Below are positions 10,357-23,700 of a stretch of DNA of 64,000 nt, piece by piece; positions within the stretch are counted from its first letter, which is position 1; each line of letters opens with the position of its first letter. A program made the position numbers and the translations under genes. This stretch comes from Piper betle (Eukaryota > Streptophyta > Magnoliopsida > Piperales > Piperaceae), in NCBI GenBank assembly GCA_033002965.1, contig JAURVB010013513.1, positions 25,428 to 89,427 of the forward strand, written 5' to 3'. Under the pieces are notes generated by a model. It had not been told where the DNA came from. It saw only the letters and a program-made list of their open reading frames with translations, and searched no databases.

Positions 10357-10826
10357 TGTTGGATGTTGGATATAAATATATACATGAATCAGGAATTGTA
10401 TCATATGCTGTTATATAAGGTTGACCTAAATTAAATTGATCTATTAAAGTTAAGTATTTATGGGCCATAAATAAAGGTATAGAATTCAATGTGAATGACA
10501 TAAATAAAAGTGCGGAATTCAATGCGTAAATACCAATTGCGTAATTTGTCTTTTATGATGGGTCAAATTGAAATTATGAAACTAAGGCTATAAATAAAGA
10601 GGCTATGGTCCCTGAATTCATATCTGTTTTTGTTCTAGTATCCGATTGTCCAAAACTTTGGTTTTGAAAACTAATATTGAATTTGGAAGATCAAGATCTA
10701 TGGTAATAAAGAATCATTTTGCTTTTATGAATCAGGTACGTTTCCACTATCCAGTTTTGTTTACTTGATGATTTGATATGAAGACTGCTAAAGTTTTGTC
10801 TCTAGATTAAATTATAAAATTCTAAC
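10357..10826 (+). repeat. 5' LTR of copia element
   Basis: 470 bp, TG...CA ends, paired with 16159-16598. It has small internal indels relative to its partner, so the element is not recent. The following AGCATGAGAGCC (about 10831-10842) is probably a mutated tRNA-Met PBS. Confidence 0.9.
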
Positions 10827-11356
10827 AAACAGCATGAGAGCCAACTTCATATTAAATCATTGAGGATTAGTTTTATTTGTGTTTAATTATGGATTGGAAC
10901 TATCCATTTCCATATCACATTCATATCTAAGGATTCAGATTCAGAAAAGAAGGATCCTAAAAATAATACTAGGTCGTAAGAGGGATAAGGTTTTCAACCC
11001 ATTGGGAGTTTTCCAAAATTCAGTACTATATTATTGTTTTTGGGATATTTATTCCCAAATTAAGGTCCTCTTTTGGTAAAATATCAAATGAGGAAAATAA
11101 AGGTACAAAAGGTTATAATTTCAGAAATTTCTAAATAAAGATACTTTTATAACCTTTTCAGTTTGGGATTATTAAATTCAAATTATGGTTCAGTTATGAT
11201 TAATATTTTCAAATTTATTAATGACTTCAATATGCTGCCAAAGTAGCCTCTTTTGTAGAAATTACATTTTTTTTAAATATTAAGATGGTTGCGGGTATTT
11301 AATTCATGTGAATATTAATCGACCCAAAGGAATATTAATATTTGACAGAATTATAT

Positions 11357-11713
11357 ATTCATTTGTGGTAATAAATATGGGATAATTATTAAGGTTCCAT
11401 GTGAATAATAAATCGGCCCAAAGGAAGGTTTATTATTTGACAAGATTTATTGTCCATATTTGATTATTGCATTAAGATTCATTTGTGGTAATAAATATGG
11501 GATAATTATTAAGGTTCCATGTGAATAATAAATCAGCCAAAAGGAAGGTTTATTATTTGACATGATTTATTGTCCATATTTGATTACTGTATTAAGATTC
11601 ATTTGTGATAATAAATATGAGATAATTATCAAGCTTCTATGTGGATAATAAATCGGCCCAAAGGAAGGTTTATTATTTGACAGATTTATTGTCCATATTT
11701 GATTATTGCACTG
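11357..11713 (+). repeat. 120-bp tandem repeat in the copia leader
   Basis: Three units start at 11357, 11477 and 11597, each with ATTCATTTGTGGTAATAAAT, CGGCCCAAAGGAAGG and TTTGATTATTGCA. A shorter diverged unit precedes at about 11296-11356. They lie between the 5' LTR and gag, in the untranslated leader. Confidence 0.9.
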
Positions 11714-11839
11714 AGAGTACCACTTACAAATTAATATTTCTGTCCAAAGACTAAATATTAATGTTGTGCTAGGTATCTGTTGATGGGATTAACCATTGTT
11801 TGAATTATTAATCTTATTATGGGCATGTTGTTTTGTTCT

Positions 11840-12595
11840 ATGGATTCAGTTAATCAATTTGCTTATATGATTTCTGCCAACATCAATTCAGTTCCTATGC
11901 TTAAAGATAATTTTAAGGATTTGGAAAGAGAATGTGATAATCGTTCTTGACTGCATGCATCTTGACCTTTGCATTAAGGACTGAACAACCTACTTCTCTT
12001 ACGGATAAAAGTTCCATTAAGGAAAAACGGGACATTGAGAAGTAGAAATGTTCAAATTGCATGAGTCTTATGATCATGAAGTGTGGGATTCTAGAGACCT
12101 TTAGGGGAGATGTGTCTGAAAAGGTTACTATAAGCCATTAAGTTTCTTAAAGAAATTGAAAAGCGTTTTATAAAAATGATAAGGCTGAAACAAGTACGCT
12201 TTTGTCGAACTTGATTTCAATAAAGTTTAAAGGCAAAACAAGTATAAGAGAGTACATCTTAGAAATGTCAAATATTGCTTCAAAACTAAAAGCACTAAGG
12301 TTAGAGATATCTGAGGATTTGCTTGTGCATTTAGTTTTAATTTCTCTTCTGGCACAATTTAGTCAATTCAAGGTTAGTTATAACTGCCAAAGGGACAAAT
12401 GAACTCTAATTGAGCTAATTTTTACGGTGTGTAAGAAGAAGAAAGGTTGAAGCAATAATAGGCTGAAAGTGCTAACTTGGCTAGTACCTATCATGACAAA
12501 AATAAGAAGAAAATCAGGTTTCTTGCTGTTTGTTTTGTGGTAAACCTGGATATATGAAGAAGGAATGCACTAAGTATCATGCTTAGCATGTAAAT
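11840..12595 (+). pseudogene. Copia gag (frameshifted) with zinc knuckle
   Basis: A start ATG at 11840 opens MDSVNQFAYMISANINSVPM, followed in other frames by typical copia Gag segments. The block 12202-12402 contains LISIKFKGKTSIREYILEMS and SNIASKLKALRLEISEDLLV, the conserved middle of UBN2-type Gag. A zinc knuckle CLFCGKPGYMKKEC lies at about 12527-12568; the usual His of CX2CX4HX4C is Tyr here. Gag would form the virus-like particle and bind RNA. Stops near 11948 and 12400 and a shift near 12150 show it is broken. Confidence 0.8.
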
Positions 12596-12644
12596 AAAGG
12601 TCCATTTCGTAATTTTGTTTGTTCTGGGGTTAATTTAGCTTCAA

Positions 12645-12846
12645 TACCCATACACACTTGGTGGCTAGATTCGGGTGCTACTACTCACATAAGTGTGTCA
12701 ATGCAGATTGTCTGAATTGCCGAAAGCCAAATGATGCTGAAAGATTCATCTATATGAGTGATGGCAAATCAGTTATAGTTGAAGCAATAGGGATGTTTAG
12801 ATTATTATTGAAGACAAGATATTATTTGGATTTGAAAGAGACATGA
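12645..12846 (+). pseudogene. Copia aspartic protease remnant
   Basis: Translation from about 12650 gives TWWLDSGATTHIS, the active-site block of copia protease, with catalytic Asp in DSGA. The frame breaks soon after (stop near 12714 in this frame); another frame stays open to 12846. The enzyme would process the polyprotein; this copy cannot. Confidence 0.8.
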
Positions 12847-13059
12847 AGTACAGTCTTTTAGACGGAATTTGGTTTCTATTTCTATATTGGATAAATCTGG
12901 TTACTCTTGTTCATTTAGAAATAATAAGTTTAGTCTCTTTCTAAATTCAAATATTGTGGGTACAAGTTCCTTGTCTTTTTATGATAATCTACTATTGCAT
13001 CTTTTAAGGAAACTTTGCATGTAGATTTAAGTGGTACAAAAAGAAAATTAACCAATGAG

Positions 13060-13740
13060 AATTCTGCTTTACTCTGGCATAAGCATTTTAGGACACATTT
13101 CTAAACAAAGAATTGAACGACTTATGTCAGATGGAATTCTTGATTCTCTTAATTAATCAAATCTTCAAGTCTGTGCTGAGTGCATTAAGGGAAAACAAAC
13201 AAATATAAGGAGACTAGGTACCAATAGATCTTCAAGCGTCTTAGAACTAATACATACTGGACATTTGTGTGCCATTTTCTACGGCTTCTTGGAATGGTCA
13301 ACAATATTTTATTACGTTCATAGACGATTATTCTCGTTATGGTTACCTTTATCTTATTCATGAGAAGTCTCAAGCATTGGACATGTTTAAGGCATATAAG
13401 GCTGAAGTTGAGAACCAACTTGACAAAACTATTAAGGTTATCAGATCTGATCGTGGTAGTAAATACTATGGTAGATATGATGGATCAGGTGTACAATGTC
13501 TAAGATCATTTGCCAAATTCCTAGAAGAGTGCGGAATTGTCCCACAATACACAATTCCAGGTACTCCTAGCATGAATGGTGTTGATGAGAGACGAAACCA
13601 AACATTAAGGACATGGTAAAAAGTATGATTGCTCATACTACTTTACCTGATTCACTCTGGGGTGAGGCGCTAAAGACAGCAACATATCTTCTTAATAGAG
13701 TACCAACAAAGGCATACAGTTAAGACCCCTTATAAATTAT
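13060..13740 (+). pseudogene. Copia integrase, largely readable core
   Basis: The N-terminal zinc-binding region is degraded (LWHKHF near 13073 and CAECIKGKQTN near 13173). The core is open at 13269-13619, with FIDDYSRYGYLYLIHEKS, IRSDRGSKYYG and GVDERRNQTL. These carry the first Asp, second Asp and Glu of the DDE triad; the common GVAERRNRTL is changed to GVDERRNQTL but keeps Glu. A frameshift at about 13619 moves the reading to SLWGEALKTATYLLNRVP (about 13660-13710). Integrase inserts cDNA into the host genome. Confidence 0.85.
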
Positions 13741-14154
13741 GGACTCGGAAAATAACCCAGTATTAAGCATTTACGCATTTGGGGTTGTCCAGCTAAGGCA
13801 AGGCCTTATAGGCCAAATCAAAGGAAACTGGACTTAAGAAAAGTTAGCAGCTATTTTGTTGGGTACTCTGAACGGTCTAGAGGGTATAAGTTTTATGATC
13901 CCACAATAAGGTCATTCTTTGAGACGAGAAATGCCAAGTTCTTTGAGGATGTTGAGTTTGGAGGGGAAATAAAGTTAGAGACTTTGTCTTTGAAGAAGAA
14001 TCTGTTTCTCTTCCCATGATTGTTCTTGACAATAATCAGGATCATATTCCTGATGTTGTTCAAGAAACAATACCAGAATTACAAGACAATATTGAGATTC
14101 TCCCTAATCACAATCATTATACCTGAAGAGGAAAATCAATAACCTCAAGAGCAA

Positions 14155-14990
14155 ATGCCATTGAGGAGATCCACAAGAGAAAGGAGAAATGCAATTTCAG
14201 ATGATTATATCATCTTTCTCCAAGAACATAAGGATAACATTAGAATTATGGAAGATGATCCAATCAACTTTCATCAGGCCATGAAGAGTTCTAATTCTCA
14301 AAAGTGGATTGATGTCATGAATCAAGAGATGAAGTCCATGAAAGATAATGACGTTTGGGATCTTGTTCCATTGCTTGAAGGTGCGAAACCTATTGGTTGT
14401 AAATGGATATTTAAAACCAAAAAGGATTCGAAAGGTAATGTAGAAAGATATAAGGTTCGTCTTGTTGTAAAGGGCTTTACTCAAAAGGAAGGCATCGATT
14501 ATAATGAGACTTTCTCTCCAGTTTCATCGAAAGACTCATTCAGAATAATTATGGCATTAGTGGCACATTTTGATCTTGAGTTACATCAGATGGATGTAAA
14601 GACTGCGTTTCTAAATGGTGACATTGATGAAACAAGTTATATGGTGCAACCAAAAAACTTTGTATCGGGAGATTCAAAGAATATGGTTTGCAAATTAAAG
14701 AAATCCATCTATGGACTTAAGCAGGCTTCTCGTCAATGGTATCACAAATTTCATCAAGTTATTCTCTCATTTGGTTTTGAGATGAATGTGATTGATGATT
14801 GAATATACCATAAGTTTAGTGGGAGTAAGTATATTTTTTGGTTTTATATGTTGATGATATATTGCTTGCCAGTAATGATATAAGTTTCTTGCATGACACC
14901 AAGAGATTTTTATCAAAGAAATTTGAAATGAAGATCTTGGAAATGCGTCTTTTGTATTAGGAATTCAAATACATCGGGATCGCTCTTGAT
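14155..14990 (+). pseudogene. Copia reverse transcriptase
   Basis: An open frame at 14155-14802 contains the copia RT opening: WIDVMNQEMKSMKDNDVWDL, PIGCKWIFKTKKDSKGN, RLVVKGFTQKEGIDYNETFS, HQMDVKTAFLNGDIDE (first catalytic Asp) and KSIYGLKQASRQWYHKF. A stop at 14800 and a shift precede the YVDD-equivalent region near 14845-14865, which reads as YMLMIYC in the shifted frame. RT would copy the element RNA. The length is close to the normal RT block, so damage is by point changes and small shifts. Confidence 0.9.
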
Positions 14991-15009
14991 GTATACTCGG
15001 ATTATCACA

Positions 15010-15815
15010 AAAGACCTATATAGAAAAAGTGCTTAAGAGATTTGGCATGCAAGGTTGTAAACTAGGAGATACCCTTGTTTCTAAAGGAGACAAATTTAGT
15101 CTCAATCAATGTCTTAAAAATGACACAGAAGGAAAGGAAATGCATAAGATTCCCTATGCTTCAGCAGTGGGAAGTCTTATGTATGCTTCAAGTATGTACG
15201 CGTCTAGATATTGCGTATATTGTTGGAATGTTTGGCAGATATTTAAGTAATCCGGGTTTAGATCATTGGAAAGCAGCCAATAAAGTCATGAGGTGTCTTC
15301 ATAGAACAAAACATTACATGCTTACATATCAGAAGTCAGATCAACTTGAGATCATTGGGTATTATGATTCTAATTTTGGTGGATGTCAAGCTATATCTAC
15401 CTGCTTGTTGGAAGAGCTATTTCTTGGAAGAGTGCTAAGCAGACACTCATAGCTTCTTCCACCATGGCAGCTGAATTCATAGCTTGTTATGAGGCATCCA
15501 ATCAGGGAATATGGTTGTGGAACTTTTGTCACAGGGCTGCGCATTGTTGATAATATTGAAAGACCACTTAAGTTATTTTGTGACAATCAGTCTACAGTAT
15601 CATATTCAAATAACAACAGGAGCTCATAGAGATCAAGTTCCTTGTTGTGAAAGAAAGAGTTTAGAGTGATAAAGTTTTGGTAAAGTCTTTATAGAGCATA
15701 TTGGGACAAACTCAATGGTTGCAGATCCGCTTACTAAAAGATTTACCGCCTAAGGTCTTTCATGAGCATATTGCTCATATGGGTGTAGTATCATTTGATG
15801 ATATGCCACTTTAGT
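15010..15815 (+). pseudogene. Copia RT end and RNase H, frameshifted
   Basis: Segments in alternating frames include LKRFGMQGCKLGDTLVSKGD (15030-15090), PYASAVGSLMYAS (about 15150-15190), IAYIVGMFGRYLSNPGLDHW (about 15210-15270), [11 protein letters not shown] (about 15358-15390) and [19 protein letters not shown] (about 15455-15510). The tail HMGVVSFDDMP is typical of the copia pol C-terminus (about 15778-15810). At least three shifts are needed, so it is inactive. Confidence 0.85.
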
Positions 15816-16147
15816 GGGAGTTTGTTTTATTGCGGTATTTGGTTTATGATTCACTCTTTCACTCTATTTTGGTGATCTCATAAGGTTGGACCAGTTGAAA
15901 ATAAGCATGTTCAGATCAAATTACATGTAATTTTCATGCTACACATCCACACTTGATCTATGTCATTTAATTATGTTGATGTATGTGACCATGGATGGGT
16001 TTAGTTACGATAAATGTAATGAAAATCGCCTTGATCCTATATTAACATTGATTAATGGACAAGATTGTTATTTTGGAATAATAGCATATGTTATTTTGGA
16101 GCTCATAAAGTTATATACAATTATCTTTGTGTGCATATATATAGTCC

Positions 16148-16598
16148 AAGTGGGAGATTGTTGGATGTTGGATATAAATATATACATGAATCAGAAATTG
16201 TATCATATGCTGTTATATAAGGTTGGCCTAAATTAAATTGATCTATTAAACTTAAGTATTTATGGGCCATAAATAAAGGTGTGGAATTCAATGTGTAGAT
16301 ACCATTTTCGTAATTTCTCTTTTATGATGGGTCAAATTGAAATTATGAAATTAAGGATATAAATAAAGAGGTTATCTGCCCTGAATTTATATCTGGTTTT
16401 TGTTCTAGTATCCCATTGTCCAAAACTTTGGTTTTGAAAACTAGTATTGAATTTGGAAGATCAAGATCTAAGGTAGTAAAGAATCATTTTGCTTTTATGG
16501 AATCAGGTATGTTTCCGCTATCCAATTTTATTTACTTGATGATTTGATATGAAGACTACTAAAGTTTTGTCTTTAGATTAAGTTATAAAGTTCTAACA
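16148..16598 (+). repeat. Polypurine tract and 3' LTR of copia element
   Basis: AAGTGGGAGAT (16148-16158) immediately precedes TGTTGGATG at 16159. The LTR runs 440 bp to TTCTAACA at 16598. It lacks about 30 bp present in the 5' LTR (around 10485-10520), accounting for most of the length difference. Confidence 0.9.
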
Positions 16599-18744
16599 CC
16601 AAACATATCATGTTAGCATACTAAGCACGACAAATGAATCATGAACATGTCATAACTTACAAGTTGGACACCTACAAGTTGTTCGTCATCTTAATCAGTT
16701 GTTCAATAGGCTAAACACTAATTTTATACCTTCGGGTTAATTTAAGTGAAGTCAATCATATTGGGTTGACAATAATTCTAATTCAACTCATAAGTCAATT
16801 TAGGTCAATGGTTATGGACAAGTCCGTCCAAGTCTATTAGTTTTGGATCCGTGTAGGGGGTGTCTAGGGGAAGTTTAGTCTTTCAAATTACTTGGAGGAC
16901 ATTCAGGACAAGTAGAAAAGATGGGAGTATATGTGGCTGTAGGGGTGGGCAATCTCACCTATTTTCAATCCTAGCAAGCCGCCCTCTCTGTATCAAATTG
17001 ATGTCTCTCTCTCTTTCCACGCTCTCTCTCTTCATGCACTTTCTCTTGTTGGGAAGCATGTGGAGAGGATTGTGGTGTGAGGATCTAGGAAATTACCAAA
17101 GATTACTCCCAACTACTAACAAGTTAATTGCATAGATTCATGCATCATGCTTATGTTCCACGTTATTTCATGTTGTTTGCATGTTTTGTCACATGTTCTA
17201 TGCATGTCACATGTTCTATGTATGTAACATGATTGTATAACCCATGACATTGATGTATTAGATGTTAATCCATGTTTACACTTATTATAAATAACTTTTA
17301 CAAGAAATTCCTATGATTTAATAATGATCTAGGTTGAATACTTAAGATATAGCATGTTTTGAACATGATTACTTTGAACAAGTATGCTTTTCCCTAAATT
17401 AAGATCATAATAAAGTAGGTTAAATCAACTTATATTAAACATGTTATATAACATGAATTAATATTTAGAGACCACGAAAAATTTTTTGTTTGATAAAATT
17501 GGATAAAAAACTAAAAACATGAGCGAATTCAGAATTAAAACCCAAGTAGTAGCATCTCAACACTGGCTAGCAAGGGGCACTGACATGCTGCATATCCAAA
17601 TTGAGGAAGATGAGGCCTAGCGCTGCAGCACCCAAAACATTTGTTGCTAGCGCAGCAACACTCAATAAAGTGAAAAACACACCACCCGGAATCCAACATC
17701 ATGGCACTTGTAATCCCGGGTATGGACGCCATGGTGCTCACTTAAAGAAAATTCATGTTTGGATCACAACACTGGAGCACTCAGCTCCAGTGCCATAGCA
17801 CTCACATCCCCTAAACCCTAATTTCATGATTATTTCTTGTTTATGTTTCATGTATGCTACGTTTATGATACTTTAAACATTATATGATACTTGTATGATA
17901 TTGTATGCTTGTTAATGTTTTTGTTAACTTATAGTATAACATCATCATCATCTTTATGTCATGGCATAACACGTGTAGGCAAGTAAGCTAGTCTGGGTTG
18001 TGATATGGATTTATATTATTGTTCAAATTAGGACATTGTAGCTAAGCAACCAGTGCTCAAAGTTGCACGTTGATTAAGTTTGTGCTTTTTCGTTATTTGG
18101 GGAGACAGATTAATTATGATTATACCATTTTCTAACATATTATCATGTTATAGTTATCAATTATCATATTAACAAGTAATCAATATCAAGTTAAAACTTG
18201 TAATTTTCATGTGTTAAGCCAAAATGCGAGGCCCAGACCTAACAACAAGTTTTTAAGTAGTTTTAGTTAATTCACATATGGCCTAGTAGATGTATTATGC
18301 CATATGCTTTGGTGCATCTCCCCTAAGCGAGAACAAAAGTCCATGTTTTAGGATAATTTCTTGATGGCACTAGTGATCACTAGTAGTTTACTCATGTTAT
18401 CCTGTGGGTCTTATGGCAGCCATCACATTTCCCAAATAAAGCTAAGATGCAATAACTCACGGTTGGTACTTATATGTTAAATTCTCTAAAGTCAAGGTTA
18501 TCCAAGTGTCGAGACAAACACATAGTTTTGTTTTTATGTATTTTATGTTTAGTGGATGTCACTCATATTTGGTATTTAACTCAGTATTTTAAGTTAATTT
18601 ACCAGGGCTTATATGTAAATCACAATGGGTAATTAAATCAGTATACTTTCATGTTGTGCGCTAATTATATTAATGTATTAGAGCTATTACGATCAGAACT
18701 ATTAAAATTCATCATGAATAATTAATCAGAACTAATCAACATAC
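16599..18744. other. Unassigned AT-rich intergenic or LTR sequence
   Basis: The first ~50 bp continue the GCATACTAAGCAC repeats seen before the copia element. The rest (CATGTTCTATGCATGTCAC runs near 17190-17230, CT-rich 16980-17035, a moderately GC-rich patch 17560-17800) shows no recognisable domain, RNA gene or clear LTR end. It may be the remainder of the Y0 right LTR. Short frames here overlap on both strands and have no recognisable homology. Confidence 0.4.
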
Positions 18745-19595
18745 TGTTCACCTAAGAACTGAATCAGAACTATTACGATCAAGTCGAGTCATGTCTAAAT
18801 CAATTAATTTGTAAGAGTTGAATGATAAATTTATCAAAAAAACCTTCTTGGCATCTTGAGAATGGAAGACATTGCTAACTATACATGAAAACGCATCAAG
18901 CATAGATAAAAGCACCAAAGAAAACGGTATACATGAAAACACATGAAGCATAGATAAAAGCACCAAAGAAACAACGGCTCTAAGCACAAGTGTAGAATCT
19001 ATCTGTCCTGCCACTTAAGCCGACCCAATACAGGAAACAATACCTACATATATAACAAGAAAAGTGTCAGCAACAAGTGTCATTGTCCGAAAAATAACTA
19101 GTATGAACTAGAAAGTGGAAATTGATTTCCACGATGAAAGAAAAACACGTATATAACCACCATGTGAACACTCAAATGACATCTATTGACGAGCCGTCAA
19201 GCTGCAAACTTGATAGCATCCCGAATTAAATTGGTGTTGTGCCACTCTTAGCAAATGCTTCTCTCGTTAATAAATAGTCCACTCTTACAAAAAGAATACA
19301 TATCCTAAGCTCTTTCCAAAGCCAAAAGCACAATGGCCAATTACTCTTAGGTAATCCACCTTCAGTACCCTTTGATACAACAAGTCCAAACATGCATTGT
19401 ACACAACAGTACCCGTCTACTCCATGCCTCTCTAAGTGTGAGGAAACTTAACACGTAGATATGTCAAGATCCCTCGGGAATGGAACAACCCTCTCACTAT
19501 TCCAGAGTCCGCTGCAACTTGCATATATGCCCCCACTCATGGTATATGCGAGGTTAAATTCATCAACTCTCAACTTACTGAAAACTCGATAAAAA

Positions 19596-19608
19596 ACTAT
19601 ATATAAGG
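19596..19608 (-). promoter_or_regulatory. Conserved LTR TATA box (X and Y families)
   Basis: On the minus strand the block reads CCTTATATATAG followed by TTTTTTATCGAG. The same arrangement (CCTA...TATATATAA then TTTTATCGAG) occurs at 26598-26630 on minus and at 62550-62572 on plus; 39040-39060 and 55200-55230 are degraded versions. Conservation across LTR families supports a promoter role. Confidence 0.6.
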
Positions 19609-19959
19609 CTAGGAAGGGAATCTTATAAATAGGCATGAAAGCAACGTGAGATGGAACTAAGTTTGAAAATAACATGAAAGATCTCATCCTTGAGGGTTAT
19701 TAATCACAAAAGTAAAATATGTCTAAATGACCCCTACTTAGTGGGTCCAATAAAACAACCACTTAACTAGGTCCTACAATCTAGAAAATCAAATTCATGA
19801 TAGACTAGAGCGGTAAATATGAGAAGAGTCCATACACATCGGCACATCCACGGCAAGCTCGAACTCCAGAACCTAATTCAAAACCAACTACAAGCAAAAG
19901 ACTAACATCTCAATATGATGCATGGCCGTGGTAAGTGCTCACATTAAAAATAACATCAC

Positions 19960-20760
19960 AACAAAGCATCATGCTAAACAGATCCACAACGAAACATTCG
20001 ACATGAAAATCGAGGCACACACTAATAATAAATAAATAATAAATAAAAATAAACCAAATAAGTTAAATAATAATAAATAAAGTAATGGTACACAAATAAA
20101 AAACAACAATAAAAAATAACAACTGAAAAATAAATAAGTGAAGGAATAATGAATAATAGTTAAAAAATTCATTAATCAATATTTAAATTAATAAACTCAT
20201 TCATCAAAAAATGAATAAAAATAAATATATGAAAAATTAATAAATAATAATAGTAATATAAATAATACTACATGATTTTGCAACAAAATGCGAGTAAATA
20301 TTAATACATACACGAGTTAGTAAGTAAATAAATAAATAAATTTGTGAATAATTAATAAATTGGTTAAATGGATAATTAATTAAGTAAATAAATGAATAAA
20401 AAATCAATAACAATTTATCATGAATAATAATAGTATAGCTATCAAATACATGAATCTGTAATTAAACACATATAAATAATAGCATATGCGCAAGCGAACA
20501 AATAAATAAATAAAATTTAATAAACATGAATAAGATTGATATTTAAAAGTAAGTATATCATCAATAATAACAAATACTTATACAAGTATTCATCATAGCT
20601 AAGAAAGATATAAATAACTAGAAATAAACAATAATGAATAAATAAATAAATAAATCAACCAATATATAATAAATAAAGAAAAATACTCATAATATCAAAA
20701 TATGCCAAATAATATGAAAATGTATCTAAAATAATGTAGGAAGTATCAAATTACCAACAA
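19960..20760. repeat. AATA-rich low-complexity tract in X left LTR
   Basis: About 800 bp dominated by AATAAATA and TAATAA with few G or C. The partner LTR carries the equivalent tract at about 27040-27760, so it belonged to the LTR before insertion. Confidence 0.85.
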
Positions 20761-23700
20761 CGATCAAAAAACATATTAAAATAGGCAGTCAGTGCCTGTC
20801 ACTCGAAAACGCCAACGACAGGGGGGTGTATTGCTGCGAGTCACAATGGATAGAGGACGGCGAGGGAAAGGTGTTGGCAGTGGTGAGTAATAGTGTCTGA
20901 TAGACGGTTGGTCAGAAAATAGCTAGAAAGTATCAAAATCGTTGCCTTATGTCGATGTCATCGGTGGTGATCGCAGCCACGGTGGAGGTCGAGGGTGGTC
21001 TCAAAATTTCAGCCTCGGTGTGGGGAAGCCCTTTGGGGCTGGTCCAAATAGGAAGATCTCGATGAAGGCAAGCTATTAGGGTGGTCAGCCCAGCAAACAT
21101 TAGAAAATGCCCCAAAAGACGGTAGCAGCGGTTCAAACCAGCCAAGAAAATGTCGTATCCGGCGACCAGCTAAGCGGCACAAGTGGTAGAGATAGTTGGC
21201 TGTGAGGCGGTCGCGGTAATACCAGTCTGACAGCCAGAGGCGGGCTGGAGACTCGCCGGTGGCACCCCAAAGTGGCGGTGGTGCTATGGGTAATAAATCT
21301 CAAAAAATATAAGAGAAATCTCTAAAAAATAACTGGGTGACAGATGGGGCTAGCATGGATGACTGTGATCTTGCCACATGGCATGATCTGAATGCCGAAG
21401 ACTACGTGGGCCTAGTGAGATCCACCTAGTGTATATGCAATATATACACATGGGCACAATGCTATGATCAACACTAACAAAAGTCAAAACTTATTCGAGG
21501 CCTAAAAGTGACCGTGTGGACAAAAATTGATGGTCTGAGACTGAAATTAAACTAGGCCCACAGGGGCAATCCAGTAGTTTGAAATCCCTATGCTACATGT
21601 AATTGAGGTACCCTAAAAAAGCTGAAATGGATACTAAACACTTTATTCTCCTAGATCTAGCCCTAAAACCCTGGGCTAACACAAGCAAAAATTTGTATTC
21701 CTCATGTATATGCTGGTAACTTATTCTCTATTGTAACATAATTGAATCCATCACCTATATGTCAGGCATACTCAACTTCTATAACATGCTCATATAGCCA
21801 TCTAGGTCCCGTACTCATGGTTTAAAAGCTAAATTGACTTGAACCAGCTAAAGACTAGATCAAATTGGGCAAAGCAACAAGTGGGTAAAGCCCTAACATG
21901 AAGCTTGGGTTTTACACCTTCTCCTCCTTATAAAAATTCCATCCCTGAAATTTTCCACATCAACTGTGATTAGAGGACTCACTATAGGAGTCACTGAGCT
22001 GGCAATATTACAGCTATTGAGCTGTGACCGGAGGGTAGCTCTCCCTCAAAAGCTACGCGCACTCACCAGAATGGACCAACACAAAGCTAGCCCCTCAAAC
22101 TCTAACAAAGCTTGCTAGCACTCTACTTTTCTAGTTGGACAAGCTAGTGTAAGCACCTGGCTGGATTGACCATACATGCTAGAGTCATCTAGCTGGACTG
22201 ACCATACATGGTGGAATCATGTTGCTAGGCAGACCAATAGTGTCACTGCTAACTTTGGGGACTAAAATGCAATGACGTGAGCAGGAAAACCTAGGTTCAC
22301 CCTTAAGAGCCTACTAGGTTACAACAGGGTGCTAGTCTGAGTTAAATCTGGGAAACTATGTCAAGTGTAAAGTATACAAGCTGACGCCTACCCATGTCTC
22401 CTTGATCCTCATCGATGTGAAAGGTCGACTACAGTGTACCCTCATGGCACTCTGCTCTAGGTCCTACGACTATACTAAGTGGTTCTGTGAGTTTTGTTGC
22501 TATATGGTGGACACTGGTATAAGGTAAAAGTGTAGGCTAATGAGCTCTAGAGCTCACTGTCATCAATCTAGGTCAAACTGGCAGGTGTCCCAGTATTGAA
22601 CCCTCACTAGGTCCTAGTTGGCTCGGTCCCAAGTTGAGTAGCTAACACTATTCCACAATGGAACAAGGACAACTGTTATAACTCTACTACGTACTATGGC
22701 TTTGGAACACTATCTACAACCACTAACTATTGAAGAACGCTCTATAGGACGGAAGGCAGTGTCACACCTTTGCATGCATTGCGTGTCTCAATGAGTATGA
22801 GAGCATACTCTGCATGGAACTGCGGAATCTGAATCCGAATCTAGTCTGTGGCATGTGCATTGGTGAATGTTTGCTCATCTCAACTACTTAGGTAAATTAG
22901 TGGTAGGATTGGCATATCCAGAGTTGTGTGTGGAAAAACATGGGTGAAAATTTGACTCTGTGTGACATCTATGGGTCACACGAAAAGTGGATGGGTCTCT
23001 CGTGGTGGTTTGGTCATACTGCTCTAGGATTCTAATTAGTAGGTATCTCATTCTCATGTGTGGGGTATGACATCGGGTCTATTAAGAAAGTGCACTGAGC
23101 TAAGAAAATCTTACTAGGAGGGTACATCACTTTGGTCTATGGTGATCTAAAGATACTATGCAAGTGACTAGGGTGATGAAATCTCTACGTAAGATACTGG
23201 GTGGCTAAAAACATGGCTAGTTCCAAGGACAAGTCGCTAAGATCGTCATGATTTACTTTGCCATAGGTGGCCAGTCTCTGGAATACTCAATCAATGACTA
23301 GCCTAAGAGATGGCTTCTAAGCAGCTCTCATCCAATAGTCGGCATGTGTTTTCGATACTGTACTAGTTACACACTTCTAAATATGTGGGGTTCGAAAGGC
23401 CTAAAGAACCACTATCTCACCATGAGCTTATGGGGACTCATATTAAGGTTTGGCATGTGTCTCATCCATTCTTCAGTGGTGCGTGACTTGCCATCTCGTA
23501 CCGATTTGTAGTACTAATCTTGACTCACATGACTACTCCCACTATGGTAGACTCTCAAGCAAGGTTATTAGTCAAGATGAACATAAACTTTTGTCTCTCT
23601 ATCTTGATTAGTCGTGGTCTGGTCTAGACTGAAGTTCCTGACTGCGTCGCTCTCAAGCTGGAGGGGACGTCATTGACTCAAGATCGGTCTACAACCGATT

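Larger units (their letters stand above)
10357..16598 (+). mobile_element. Ty1/copia retrotransposon, structurally complete but decayed
   Basis: LTRs at 10357-10826 and 16159-16598 share TGTTGGATGTTGG starts and TTCTAACA ends. The domains run gag, zinc knuckle, protease (DSGATTHIS), integrase, RT, RNase H, and then a polypurine tract AAGTGGGAGAT abutting the 3' LTR. This order (integrase before RT) defines copia; the lineage is probably Tork-like, with low certainty. Several frameshifts and stops split the polyprotein. The flanks (ACAACA left, CCAAAC right) do not give a clean target duplication. Confidence 0.9.
18745..21916 (-). repeat. Left (3') LTR of element X
   Basis: About 3.17 kb, with composition in blocks. 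A normal part with a TATA box spans 18745-19960. An extremely AT-rich AATA/TAAA part spans 19960-20760. A GC-rich part spans about 20800-21300. A conserved terminal part ends GGGTTTTACA. Frames inside (for example 18748-19014 and 20933-21145, minus) are low complexity and not conserved in the partner LTR. Confidence 0.8.

Noticed and set aside
10351..16603. Target duplication for the plus-strand copia element
   Set aside because: Left CAACA and right CCAAA are similar only because the surrounding minisatellite is repetitive; no exact duplication can be claimed.
17811..17822. Telomere-like CTAAACCCTAA
   Set aside because: Only about one and a half units, isolated; chance occurrence.
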